Shown piece by piece: positions 39,703 through 48,347 of a DNA stretch of 64,000 nt. Position 1 is the first letter of the stretch. Each line of letters starts with the position of its first letter. Below the pieces are notes generated by a model. The model was not told where the DNA came from. It worked only from the letters and a program-made list of their open reading frames with translations, and made no database searches. Origin of the DNA: RGIG4608 sp045651165 (GTDB lineage: Bacteria > Bacillota > Clostridia > Oscillospirales > CAG-272); NCBI GenBank assembly GCA_045651165.1, contig JAZRRX010000013.1:73547-137546 (forward strand), read 5' to 3'. Made by a program: the position numbers and the translations under genes.

Positions 39703-39733
39703 TTTCGCTTTTTTGCGAAGATTGGAGTAATTT

Positions 39734-41092
39734 ATGAACATTACAATAGTTGGGTGCGGAAAAATAGGTCGCTCGATGGTGGAAATACTTACCGCCGAAG
39801 GACATGACGTTCTTGTAATCGATAACGATCCCACCGTTCTTAACAAAACAACGGATATCTATGACGTTATGGGAGTGTGCGGAAATGCAGTTGACTGCGA
39901 CACACTCACAGAAGCCAATGTAAATAATACCGATATTCTTGTTGCCACTACGGACTCTGATGAAATGAATATGCTTTCATGCTTTCTTGCTAAAAAGCTT
40001 GGTGCGAAGCACACTGTAGCTAGAATAAGAAACCCCGAATATAATGACCAAAGTCTTGGATTTTTGCGTCAACATCTTAATCTTTCAATATCATTGAATC
40101 CGGAGTTTCTTGTAGCTGAAGAAATTGCTAACATACTACAGCTTCCATCTGCAGTAAAGATAGAACGTTTTTCGCGCAGAAATATCGAAATGGTGGAGAT
40201 AATTCTACCACAAGATTGCCCTCTTGATGGTATCAATCTTATCAAAATGAGAGAAAAATACAGAGCAAATTACCTTATTTGCACCGTTCAAAGAGATAAT
40301 AAAGTATTTATTCCCGATGGACATTTTGTACTAAAACAAGGTGATAGAATAGGACTTGTTGCAACTCACAGTGAGATTGCAAAACTCCTTGGATGGCTTG
40401 GACTCCTTCGCAAGCAAGCCAAGAGCGTTATGATTCTCGGTGGAGGCAAAACATCCTACTATCTTGCTAAAAAGTTAATAAATCTTGGAGTTGACGTTAA
40501 AATCATTGAAGAACGTATAGAGAGATGCGAATTTCTCGCCTCCGAACTCCCAGAAGCTGTAATTATTCACGGTGACGGAGCTCAACAAGAGCTCCTTTTG
40601 GAAGAGGGTATCTCCTCAATGGATGCTTTTGTTTGTCTTACAGGTATGGATGAAGAAAACATAATGCTTTCAATCTATGCATCAATGCAAAATGTTCCTA
40701 AGGTAGTTGCCAAAATCAACCGCGAAGAACTTTTAACCATGGCAGAAAAGCTTGGAGTTGAAACGATAGTATCACCCGCGGCACTCACAACTAACATTAT
40801 AGTTCGTTACGCGCGTGCGCTTGAAAACACTAAAGGCTCCAACGTTGAAACACTTTATAAGCTTATGGACGGCAAGGCAGAAGCACTTGAATTTAATGTT
40901 AAGTCCGATTCCTCAGTTATAGGAATACCATTTAAAAATATTAAACTCAAGCCCAATGTTCTTATTGCCGGTATCACGCGTGGAAGAAGCACAATAATTC
41001 CCTCCGGTAACGATATGATTATGTCGGGGGACAGAGTAATAGTAATATCTGCAGAACAGCGTCTTCACGACCTTGATGATATTCTTCTTTAA
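39734..41092 (+). CDS. trkA: TrkA, potassium transporter regulatory subunit
   Basis: This 452-residue peripheral protein has two RCK (KTN) repeats. Each begins with a Rossmann motif: VGCGKIGRSMVEIL (about residues 5-18) and ILGGGKTSYYLAKKL (about 235-249), the second slightly degenerate. Each is followed by a TrkA-C domain (about 140-220 and 365-450). It binds nucleotides and gates the TrkH channel. TTGGAG precedes ATG 39734. trkH follows after 10 bases. Confidence 0.95.
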   Translation: MNITIVGCGKIGRSMVEILTAEGHDVLVIDNDPTVLNKTTDIYDVMGVCGNAVDCDTLTEANVNNTDILVATTDSDEMNMLSCFLAKKLGAKHTVARIRNPEYNDQSLGFLRQHLNLSISLNPEFLVAEEIANILQLPSAVKIERFSRRNIEMVEIILPQDCPLDGINLIKMREKYRANYLICTVQRDNKVFIPDGHFVLKQGDRIGLVATHSEIAKLLGWLGLLRKQAKSVMILGGGKTSYYLAKKLINLGVDVKIIEERIERCEFLASELPEAVIIHGDGAQQELLLEEGISSMDAFVCLTGMDEENIMLSIYASMQNVPKVVAKINREELLTMAEKLGVETIVSPAALTTNIIVRYARALENTKGSNVETLYKLMDGKAEALEFNVKSDSSVIGIPFKNIKLKPNVLIAGITRGRSTIIPSGNDMIMSGDRVIVISAEQRLHDLDDILL

Positions 41093-41102
41093 GAGGTAAT
41101 TT

Positions 41103-42548
41103 ATGAATAACAAAATGATATTTTCCACACTTGGAAAGTTAACTGTTTCCGAAGCAGTATTGATGATATTCCCTCTTATAACTGCACTCATTTACGGTGA
41201 AAAACAAACCGCAATAGCATTTTTAATCTCAATCGGAATTGTAGGAATAATTGGATTTTCTCTATACTTCGGTTGCAAAACAAAAAACAAGGTGATATTT
41301 GCCAAAGAAGGATTTATCATCGTTGCATTCAGCTGGCTTATCATGTCTGCTATAGGAGCTATACCATTTGTACTCAGTGGAGATATTCCCTCTTACATTG
41401 ATGCGTTCTTTGAAACTGTAAGTGGATTTACCACAACGGGCGCAACAATACTTCGTGATGTTGAGGTGCTTTCAAAAGGTGCACTTTTTTGGCGTAGCTT
41501 CACACACTGGGTAGGTGGCATGGGAGTTCTTGTGTTCGTAATGGCAGTCCTTCCCTCTATTTCTGACCGCTCTATACACATTATGAGAGCAGAGATGCCT
41601 GGCCCCATCGTTGGTAAAATAGTGCCACGAGCAAGGCAAACAGCAAGAATACTTTATGTTATCTATTTTGCAATGACTGTATTCGAAACAATACTCTTGT
41701 TGGTTGGTGGAATGCCATTATTCGACAGTATTGTTCACGCATTCGGTACTGCCGGAACGGGTGGATTTGGAATTAAAGGTGATAGTATCGCTTCATACAG
41801 TCCATATCTTCAATGGGTAATAACAATCTTTATGTTTTTGTTTGGAGTAAACTTCAACCTTTATTATCTTATATTGATGAAAAAATTCCGAATTGCCATC
41901 AAAAGTGGGGAGTTTTGGGCATATTTTGGCATAACTGCAGCAGCAACAGCTATAATTTGCATCAATATTTTTCCTATGTATAACAATTTCGGTGATGCAA
42001 TTCGTACTTCGGCTTTTCAAACAGCATCAATAATAACCACAACCGGATTTTCAACCGTTGACTTTAACCTTTGGCCAACCCTTTCAAAAACCATAATTAT
42101 GATGCTTATGTTCGTTGGTGCATGCGCCGGGTCCACAGGCGGTGGATTTAAAGTAACTCGCATTGTAATGCTTTTTAAATCCATAAAGCAAGAGTTAAGA
42201 AGAATGATCCACCCCCGTTCTGTGTCAGCAGTAAATTTTGAGGGCAAGGCGTTGGACAAAATTACTTTAAATAGTGTAAGCACATATCTCGCAGTATATC
42301 TGGTTTCCTTCATCGCGATTGTTCTTATTATATCATTCGAACCATTCGATTTTGAAACTACGTTTTCTGCGGCCTTGAGTTGCTTTAATAATATAGGACC
42401 CGGTATTGGAGCTGTAGGCCCAATGGGAAGCTTTGCAAATTACACCGATTTTTCTAAAATGATTCTTTCTCTCGCAATGCTTCTTGGTCGTCTTGAAATT
42501 TATCCCCTTCTTATCGCACTTACTCCAAGCACTTGGACAAAAAAATAA
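41103..42548 (+). CDS. trkH: TrkH, potassium transporter membrane subunit
   Basis: This 481-residue K+ channel-like transporter has the four-repeat (M1-P-M2) layout. Filter-like segments are visible: SGFTTTGATIL, FGTAGTGGFG, TTTGFSTVDF and NNIGPGIGAVGP, each with a Gly for K+ selectivity. AAGAGG precedes ATG 41103. It forms an operon with trkA just upstream, and the acyltransferase gene begins 17 bases later, possibly by read-through. Confidence 0.96.
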   Translation: MNNKMIFSTLGKLTVSEAVLMIFPLITALIYGEKQTAIAFLISIGIVGIIGFSLYFGCKTKNKVIFAKEGFIIVAFSWLIMSAIGAIPFVLSGDIPSYIDAFFETVSGFTTTGATILRDVEVLSKGALFWRSFTHWVGGMGVLVFVMAVLPSISDRSIHIMRAEMPGPIVGKIVPRARQTARILYVIYFAMTVFETILLLVGGMPLFDSIVHAFGTAGTGGFGIKGDSIASYSPYLQWVITIFMFLFGVNFNLYYLILMKKFRIAIKSGEFWAYFGITAAATAIICINIFPMYNNFGDAIRTSAFQTASIITTTGFSTVDFNLWPTLSKTIIMMLMFVGACAGSTGGGFKVTRIVMLFKSIKQELRRMIHPRSVSAVNFEGKALDKITLNSVSTYLAVYLVSFIAIVLIISFEPFDFETTFSAALSCFNNIGPGIGAVGPMGSFANYTDFSKMILSLAMLLGRLEIYPLLIALTPSTWTKK

Positions 42549-42565
42549 TTCACAAGGGAGATTGT

Positions 42566-43504
42566 ATGGTTAAAAGAGTATCAAGCAAAAATGGACTTAT
42601 AGAATTGTTTAGATTTTTGTGTGCAATATGGGTTGCATATTATCACGAATATTTTCCTATTCTTTCGGATAAATTCGATGGAGTAAACATTTCAGTTGAC
42701 TTTTTCTTTATGGTTACGGGACTTTTTTTCCTAAAATCCATAGAAAAATACAGAGAGCAGTCATTTTGGAAAGGCACTAAATTTATATTTTGGAGCAGAA
42801 CAAAAAGGTTTATAGTTCCCCTAATAATTGCAGCACTTTCTGTTCTTTGGTGCAATTTGATGATTGAACTCACGTTTAACGGATTAAACTTCCCCTTCAT
42901 ATATTTGTGGTTCTTTGTGGCACAATTTATATTCTTATCTTTATTCTATTTAATTCTTAAAAACACCAAGCGCATGTCCACATTCAACATAATTTGTGTT
43001 GTTATCATATGTCTCTCAATGTCATTTTTCAAATTGGGGCTTACAGGACTTGATATTTTTGCCAGAGGTCCTGCTATGCTCGCTTTGGGTATGCTCTTGT
43101 CACAGGTTCCCGAGATAAATATAAAAGCAAAGAGCGAAGCTAAATCTCAAAGGCTTAATTTAACAGTAAATATTATTGGCTTTACAGTTGCGGCACTTGC
43201 ATTTTTATACCTTGCTTATTTACCAAAATTTCAGATTTGGAAATTGCATCTTTTCACATGTATAGTTTGCCCCACGTTGTTATACTTTGCAAAACAAATT
43301 CCCGTGCGCAGCAAATTCTTGAACTTCCTTGGTGAATGCAGTATATACATATACTTGGCTCAATGCCCAATTTTATTGCATCACTTCTATATAAGCGACC
43401 ACTCCCCAGATCAATTTCCTCTTCTTTGTGTTTGTGCAGTTGCCTTTTTAATAATAAACAGGGTAGCTAATAAACTATTGAACAAAAGACGAGTAATAGC
43501 TTAG
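42566..43504 (+). CDS. acyltransferase 3 family membrane protein
   Basis: This 312-residue protein has about ten membrane helices. The family hallmarks are the N-terminal GLIELFRFLCAIWVAYYHE region (the H of the catalytic HE/HD site), then FFFMVTGLFF and RTKRFIVPL. Such enzymes O-acylate cell-envelope glycans or other exported sugars; the acceptor is unknown. ATG 42566 has GGGAG upstream; the longer frame overlaps trkH. It may be the last gene of the trk transcript and is followed by a terminator. Confidence 0.85.
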   Translation: MVKRVSSKNGLIELFRFLCAIWVAYYHEYFPILSDKFDGVNISVDFFFMVTGLFFLKSIEKYREQSFWKGTKFIFWSRTKRFIVPLIIAALSVLWCNLMIELTFNGLNFPFIYLWFFVAQFIFLSLFYLILKNTKRMSTFNIICVVIICLSMSFFKLGLTGLDIFARGPAMLALGMLLSQVPEINIKAKSEAKSQRLNLTVNIIGFTVAALAFLYLAYLPKFQIWKLHLFTCIVCPTLLYFAKQIPVRSKFLNFLGECSIYIYLAQCPILLHHFYISDHSPDQFPLLCVCAVAFLIINRVANKLLNKRRVIA

Positions 43505-43508
43505 TTAA

Positions 43509-43548
43509 ATAAAAGAACGGCGGAAAATTTCCGCCGTTCTTTTATTTT
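43509..43548. terminator. bidirectional terminator
   Basis: AAAAGAACGGCGG (43511-43523) pairs with CCGCCGTTCTTTT (43531-43543), ending the acyltransferase gene and the converging gtrA-like gene. Confidence 0.92.
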
Positions 43549-44024
43549 TTCTTAAAAACTATATATTTGCTTATAAGATAATTTGTAATAATAACCGCTA
43601 CGCTTGCCACAATCTTCGACCAAAGGTCTGCAGTAAAGGTCAAAATCAACTTGAACGGAACGTAATTAAGTGTGTTAAGCAACCAAACTGTGCCAAAAGT
43701 GAGCAAGGTATCAAGACCTAATGTGCCCACTCTTGCAAGAGCAAATTGAGAAAGCTCGCGCGCGGTCTCTTTTTTAGTTGTTCCAGAAGCATTAAATACC
43801 CATTTTTTGTTGGTAAAGAATGCAACTAGCACTCCTGCAATCCATTGAAGTATCTGTGCAGCAAGACGAATGGCATTAAATCTTGGCTCGCTGGGGGATA
43901 TTCCACCGATATACTCGGCAGCAAGTAAAATGCTAAAATAAACACACCACGACACCAAAGTTGTAATAACGCCAAAGAAAATATAAGTGATTATTTCTCG
44001 ATGTTTTTTAAACAAATCCTTCAT
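43542..44024 (-). CDS. GtrA family membrane protein
   Basis: This 160-residue protein has four predicted helices. The GtrA signature opens with EIITYIFFGVITTLVSWCVYF, continues with VAFFTNKKWVFN in the middle and ends in a basic VAVIITNYLISKYIVFKKK. GtrA proteins help translocate lipid-linked sugars for glycan modification. It has AAGGTG upstream and begins 8 bases after cysS, so it is the third gene of the Cys T-box operon, an odd partner for cysteine genes. Confidence 0.88.
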   Translation of the reverse strand: MKDLFKKHREIITYIFFGVITTLVSWCVYFSILLAAEYIGGISPSEPRFNAIRLAAQILQWIAGVLVAFFTNKKWVFNASGTTKKETARELSQFALARVGTLGLDTLLTFGTVWLLNTLNYVPFKLILTFTADLWSKIVASVAVIITNYLISKYIVFKKK

Positions 44025-44032
44025 TTTGCACC

Positions 44033-45478
44033 TTAAGAAAGCTTATATGTTGTTCCTGCAGATGTATCAACAAGAGTAATTCCCTTGTCTGCAAGATATT
44101 GTCTAATTTCATCTGCACGAGCAAAATTCTTTTCCTTCTTTGCCATTTTTCTTTCTTCGATGAGCGCTTCAACCTCGCGAGCAAGCTCCTCGGATACGCC
44201 CTCGGGAGCTGCAAGCGCCTTCTTTGCTTCCTCTTCCATCTTCGCACGAAGTGCATTAGCATGACCGATGAGGTCAAGAGAAAGAACTCTATCAAAATCA
44301 GCAATAAGAGCAAGCTTTGTAGCATCGTTTGTCTTTGCTTTAAGTACATCATAAAGTGCAGTTACTGCCAAGGATGTAAGCAAATCGTTATCCATAGCAT
44401 CTGTAAATCTTGTTTTAAGAGCCGCAAATGCCTCGGCATCCACTTCTCCACCCTCTTTGAGAGTTGCAATCTTTGCAATAAGTTTGCCATAGGCAATTTT
44501 TGCGTTATCAAGATTTTCATAGCTGAATACAAGGTTCTTTCTATAATGGCTCTGCATACAGAAGAAACGATATTCCATTGGGTCATAACCCTTGGATTCA
44601 AGCAAAGAAACTGTCAAGAATTCACCAGTTGACTTACTCATCTTACCACTATTTGTGTTAAGGTGAAGAACGTGGAACCAATAGTTACACCACTTGTGTC
44701 CAATATATGCTTCACTCTGTGCAATTTCGTTTGTATGGTGGGGGAACGCGTTATCAATACCACCACAGTGAATGTCGAGTTTATCGCCAAGATGCTTCAT
44801 ACTAATGCATGAGCATTCGATATGCCAACCGGGGTAACCTACACCCCACGGAGAATCCCACTTGAGTGCCTGATCTTCAAATTTTGACTTTGTGAACCAA
44901 AGAACGAAGTCGTTCTTATTTCTCTTATTTGTATCCTCTTCAACGCCCTCACGAACACCAACAGCAAGGTCTTCTTCCTTGAAATCGTTGAAAATATAGT
45001 ATTTTTCAAGCTTAGATGTGTCAAAATATACGTTTCCGCCTGTAAAATATGCATATCCCTTTTCGATAAGTCCCTCAATTACTTTGATGAATTCATCAAC
45101 GCAACCTGTTGCAGGCTCAACGATATCGGGAGTTTTTATATTCAATTTATCGCAATCGGAGAAGAAAGCATCTGTATAGAATTTTGCAATTTCCATAACG
45201 GATTTGTTCTCTCTCTTTGCGCCCTTGAGCATCTTATCCTCACCCTCATCGGCATCGGAAGCAAGATGTCCAACGTCAGTAATATTCATAACGCGAGTTA
45301 CGTCATAACCAACGTAGCGGAAGTACTTTTCAAGCACGTCTTCCATAATGTATGAACGAAGATTTCCAATATGAGCAAAGTGATATACTGTAGGGCCACA
45401 TGTATACATGCTAACCTTTCCAGGCTCATTGGGAACAAATTCTTCTCTTTGTCTTGTAGCTGTGTTATAAAGCTTCAT
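44033..45478 (-). CDS. cysS: cysteinyl-tRNA synthetase
   Basis: This 481-residue class I synthetase charges tRNA-Cys. The zinc-binding YTCGPTVYH with the HIGH-like HIGN (about residues 35-38) starts the catalytic domain, with a second zinc site in HIECSCIS. KMSKS (about 267-271) closes the active site, and a C-terminal helical anticodon-binding part follows. Length is normal. It has AGAGGT upstream and lies 12 bases after cysE under Cys T-box control. Confidence 0.98.
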   Translation of the reverse strand: MKLYNTATRQREEFVPNEPGKVSMYTCGPTVYHFAHIGNLRSYIMEDVLEKYFRYVGYDVTRVMNITDVGHLASDADEGEDKMLKGAKRENKSVMEIAKFYTDAFFSDCDKLNIKTPDIVEPATGCVDEFIKVIEGLIEKGYAYFTGGNVYFDTSKLEKYYIFNDFKEEDLAVGVREGVEEDTNKRNKNDFVLWFTKSKFEDQALKWDSPWGVGYPGWHIECSCISMKHLGDKLDIHCGGIDNAFPHHTNEIAQSEAYIGHKWCNYWFHVLHLNTNSGKMSKSTGEFLTVSLLESKGYDPMEYRFFCMQSHYRKNLVFSYENLDNAKIAYGKLIAKIATLKEGGEVDAEAFAALKTRFTDAMDNDLLTSLAVTALYDVLKAKTNDATKLALIADFDRVLSLDLIGHANALRAKMEEEAKKALAAPEGVSEELAREVEALIEERKMAKKEKNFARADEIRQYLADKGITLVDTSAGTTYKLS

Positions 45479-45490
45479 TTTTTACCTCTT

Positions 45491-46048
45491 TTATGTTAAA
45501 TAATTTTTTTTCGTTATTATTCTTACGGGCACACCAACCGCGGTAGCACCATCGGGTATATCACACAAAACCACCGCATTTGCGCCAATTTTTGCGTTAT
45601 TTCCTATTTCTATATTGCCAAGTATCTTTGCCCCCGCACCAACAAAAACGTTATTGTGGAGCGTTGGATGCCGCTTGCCTCGCTCTATTCCCCTGCCTCC
45701 GAGCGTTACTCCGTGAAAAATCGTGCAATCATCACCGATTATAGCCGTTTCACCTATCACAACTCCACTTCCGTGGTCGATAAGCAATCCCTTTCCAATA
45801 AATGCGGCGGGATGTATTTCAATTCCCGTGAAAAATCGCGCAATCTGACTTATAAGTTTTGCCAAAAATTTAAAACCATTTATATAGAACAAATGCGCAA
45901 TTCGATATGACCAAATTGCATGAATACCTTGATTTGTAAGAACAATTTCAAGTTTTCCCCTTGACGCAGGATCTCTCTTTTCTACTACCTCAATATCATA
46001 TTTTATTATTGTCCATATATTTTTTACTTCCTCAATTACTTTTATCAT
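45491..46048 (-). CDS. cysE: serine O-acetyltransferase
   Basis: This 185-residue enzyme makes O-acetylserine from serine and acetyl-CoA, the first committed step of cysteine synthesis. A short N-terminal helical domain is followed by the hexapeptide left-handed beta-helix (about 65-165), with FTGIEIHPAAFIGKGLLIDHG, GDDCTIFHGVTLGG and the catalytic His in DHGSG. This is the short Gram-positive form. ATG 46048 has ACGGAGG upstream; the longer frame to 46144 lies in the T-box terminator. It is the first gene of the T-box operon. Confidence 0.96.
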   Translation of the reverse strand: MIKVIEEVKNIWTIIKYDIEVVEKRDPASRGKLEIVLTNQGIHAIWSYRIAHLFYINGFKFLAKLISQIARFFTGIEIHPAAFIGKGLLIDHGSGVVIGETAIIGDDCTIFHGVTLGGRGIERGKRHPTLHNNVFVGAGAKILGNIEIGNNAKIGANAVVLCDIPDGATAVGVPVRIITKKNYLT

Positions 46049-46055
46049 AATTGCC

Positions 46056-46291
46056 TCCGTAAAAAAATCCTCTGCACCCCAACGGGTGCAGAGGCATAAA
46101 AAACGCGGTTCCACTCTGCTTAGGAGAAAATTAATATCTCCCATCTCTTACCTCTTAACGCAAGGGGCGTCCGTCCGTTTCTTGACGGAATCTCAGAAGT
46201 GCACAAGCCGTATTTATCAACGCGCCTCGCAACCTATGGGCGCGCTCTCTGTGTGATAAAAAAATCGGTTTCTTCTTCGTCATCGACTTTA
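46056..46291 (-). promoter_or_regulatory. cysteine-specific T-box riboswitch
   Basis: The leader has stem I with the specifier TGC (46203-46201) followed by A and lower-stem pairing GAAG/CTTC, and distal AGAGAG/GCGAGGCGCG elements. The T-box sequence AGCAGAGTGGAACCGCG spans 46120-46104. TGGA matches the NCCA end of tRNA-Cys, whose discriminator base is U, agreeing with the Cys specifier. An intrinsic terminator at 46094-46061 (CCTCTGCACCCG/GGGTGCAGAGG plus T) follows. Uncharged tRNA-Cys should permit read-through into cysE-cysS. Confidence 0.96.
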
Positions 46292-46298
46292 TATAAGC

Positions 46299-46327
46299 AT
46301 TATACTCAATTTTTTATTATTTGTAAA
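46299..46327 (-). promoter_or_regulatory. promoter of the Cys T-box operon
   Basis: On the minus strand TTTACA (46327-46322) and TATAAT (46304-46299) have a 17-bp spacer. Confidence 0.85.
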
Positions 46328-46342
46328 TAGTTTTGCAAAAAA

Positions 46343-48139
46343 TTATTTATCTTCTTCGGGAAGAAGTGCGATACCAAGCTCTGCCAAAGTCTTCTCATCC
46401 TGAGGAGCAGGACATTTACTCATAAGCTCACTTGCATTCTGTACCTTCGGGAATGCAATAACATCACGAAGACTATCCGCCTCAGTCATAACCATAGCAA
46501 GACGGTCAAGACCCATACCTGAGCCACCATGAGGAGGTGCACCGTATTTATATGCTTCTACAAGGAAGCCGAATTTAGCATCAATTTCTTCGGGTATAAG
46601 ACCGAGCGCCTTGAACATCTTTTCTTGAAGCTGCCAGTCAGTGATACGGATAGAACCTGAAAGAAGCTCTGTACCGTTAAGTACCATATCATAGCATCTT
46701 GCATAAACCTTACCAGGATCACTTTCAAGGTAGGGCAAGCACTCTTCAAGAGGCATTGTAAAGGGGTGGTGCATAGCATCCCAGTGCTCAGTTTCTTCGT
46801 TCCATTCGAAGAATGGGAATTCTGTAATCCACAAGAAGTTGAATACGCCTGTAGGAACAAGGTCAAGCTTTCTTGCAACGATTTGACGAAGCGCACCAAG
46901 AGTAGGAAGAACAACCTTGTTCTTATCAGCACAGATAAGGAGAACGTCGCCCTTTTCAAGTCCAACAGTTGTATAGATGGCATTAAGCTCATCTTCTGTC
47001 ATAAACTTAGCAAATGAACAGTTAGGAGCATCATCTACCCAACGAACATAAGCAAGTCCCTTTGCGCCAATGCCCTTTGCGTGTTCGGTGAGCTTATCAA
47101 TTTCTTTTCTTGTAAGAGTAGCAGCACCGCCCTTAGCAACGATACCACGAACGCTACCACCCATCTCAAGTGCAGATTTGAATACTACGAATTCACTATT
47201 CTTAACTGCATCGGAAATATCGATAATTTCCATGCCGTATCTTGTGTCGGGCTTGTCAGAGCCGTAACGATTCATAGCTTCAGTATATGTCATTCTCTGC
47301 ATAGGAAGTTGAATATCAACACCAAGAGTTTCCTTAAACGCGCGCTGAATGAATCCTTCATTCATGCCCATAATATCTTCCTGTGTTGCGAAAGACATCT
47401 CAAGGTCAATCTGTGTAAACTCGGGTTGACGGTCTGCACGAAGGTCTTCGTCACGGAAGCAACGAGCTAGCTGAATGTAACGGTCAAAGCCGGAAAGCAT
47501 AAGCAACTGCTTGTAAATCTGAGGTGACTGAGGAAGAGCATAAAAGCTACCCTTATGAATACGAGAAGGAATGATGTAGTCACGCGCGCCCTCTGGCGTG
47601 GGCTTAATCATCATAGGAGTTTCAATTTCAAAGAAACCGTTCTCGTAATAGTATTCTCTTGCGATGCGTGCGATATCGTGGCGCATCTTAATATTTCTTT
47701 GAAGCTCTGGACGACGAAGATCAACGTAACGATACTTAAGAGCTGTTTCGTCTTTTACTTTCTTATTGTCATTTACTTCAAATGGAGGTGTTTGAGCAAC
47801 GGAAAGAATCTTAAATTCCTTAACGTAAACCTCAAGCATACCTGTGGGGAGATTGGGGTTAATAGCTCCCTCTCCTCTATATCTAACTGTACCATGAGCG
47901 CAAACAACGTATTCAGCACGGCAGGAGAATGCCTTGTCAAAGATTTCTCTGTCGGTTGTGTCGTCAAATGCGAGCTGAACGATACCTGTTCTGTCACGAA
48001 GGTCGATAAAGATGAGCGCGCCAAGGTCTCTTTGTCTTTGAACCCAACCCATTACGCAAACATCCTTGCCAATATATTCTTCAGTGAGATGTGCACAATA
48101 GCACGTTCTCTTGTCATTATTACTTAAAAATTCTGCCAT
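46343..48139 (-). CDS. aspS: aspartyl-tRNA synthetase
   Basis: This 598-residue class II synthetase has an N-terminal OB anticodon-binding domain (about residues 15-105, with VMGWVQRQRDLGALIFIDLRD in blocks). Motif 2 is in LARCFRDEDLRADRQPEFTQ, the bacterial GAD insertion spans about 290-420, and motif 3 is in GSGMGLDRLAM. The length indicates the bacterial-type AspRS. AAAGGAAG precedes ATG 48139. It may be discriminating or non-discriminating; the sequence does not decide this by eye. It is a lone gene. Confidence 0.97.
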   Translation of the reverse strand: MAEFLSNNDKRTCYCAHLTEEYIGKDVCVMGWVQRQRDLGALIFIDLRDRTGIVQLAFDDTTDREIFDKAFSCRAEYVVCAHGTVRYRGEGAINPNLPTGMLEVYVKEFKILSVAQTPPFEVNDNKKVKDETALKYRYVDLRRPELQRNIKMRHDIARIAREYYYENGFFEIETPMMIKPTPEGARDYIIPSRIHKGSFYALPQSPQIYKQLLMLSGFDRYIQLARCFRDEDLRADRQPEFTQIDLEMSFATQEDIMGMNEGFIQRAFKETLGVDIQLPMQRMTYTEAMNRYGSDKPDTRYGMEIIDISDAVKNSEFVVFKSALEMGGSVRGIVAKGGAATLTRKEIDKLTEHAKGIGAKGLAYVRWVDDAPNCSFAKFMTEDELNAIYTTVGLEKGDVLLICADKNKVVLPTLGALRQIVARKLDLVPTGVFNFLWITEFPFFEWNEETEHWDAMHHPFTMPLEECLPYLESDPGKVYARCYDMVLNGTELLSGSIRITDWQLQEKMFKALGLIPEEIDAKFGFLVEAYKYGAPPHGGSGMGLDRLAMVMTEADSLRDVIAFPKVQNASELMSKCPAPQDEKTLAELGIALLPEEDK

Positions 48140-48288
48140 ATTAGTCTTCCTTTCCTTGCTAAAAGCAAAGCAAAATTTATCACTTTACATTATAAAACAG
48201 ATTTCTATAAAAGTCAATATTTATTGATGATTTAGTGTGTAAATTTTGATTTATCGGTGACGGGCGATTCGTGTTTTTTATTAATGTG

Positions 48289-48317
48289 TTGACTTATATT
48301 ACATAACGTGATATAAT
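48289..48317 (+). promoter_or_regulatory. promoter of the gene at 48348
   Basis: TTGACT (48289-48294) and TATAAT (48312-48317) have a 17-bp spacer, 30 bases before the start codon. Confidence 0.83.
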
Positions 48318-48347
48318 CATCCTACAATATAACCAAGGAGGTATATT

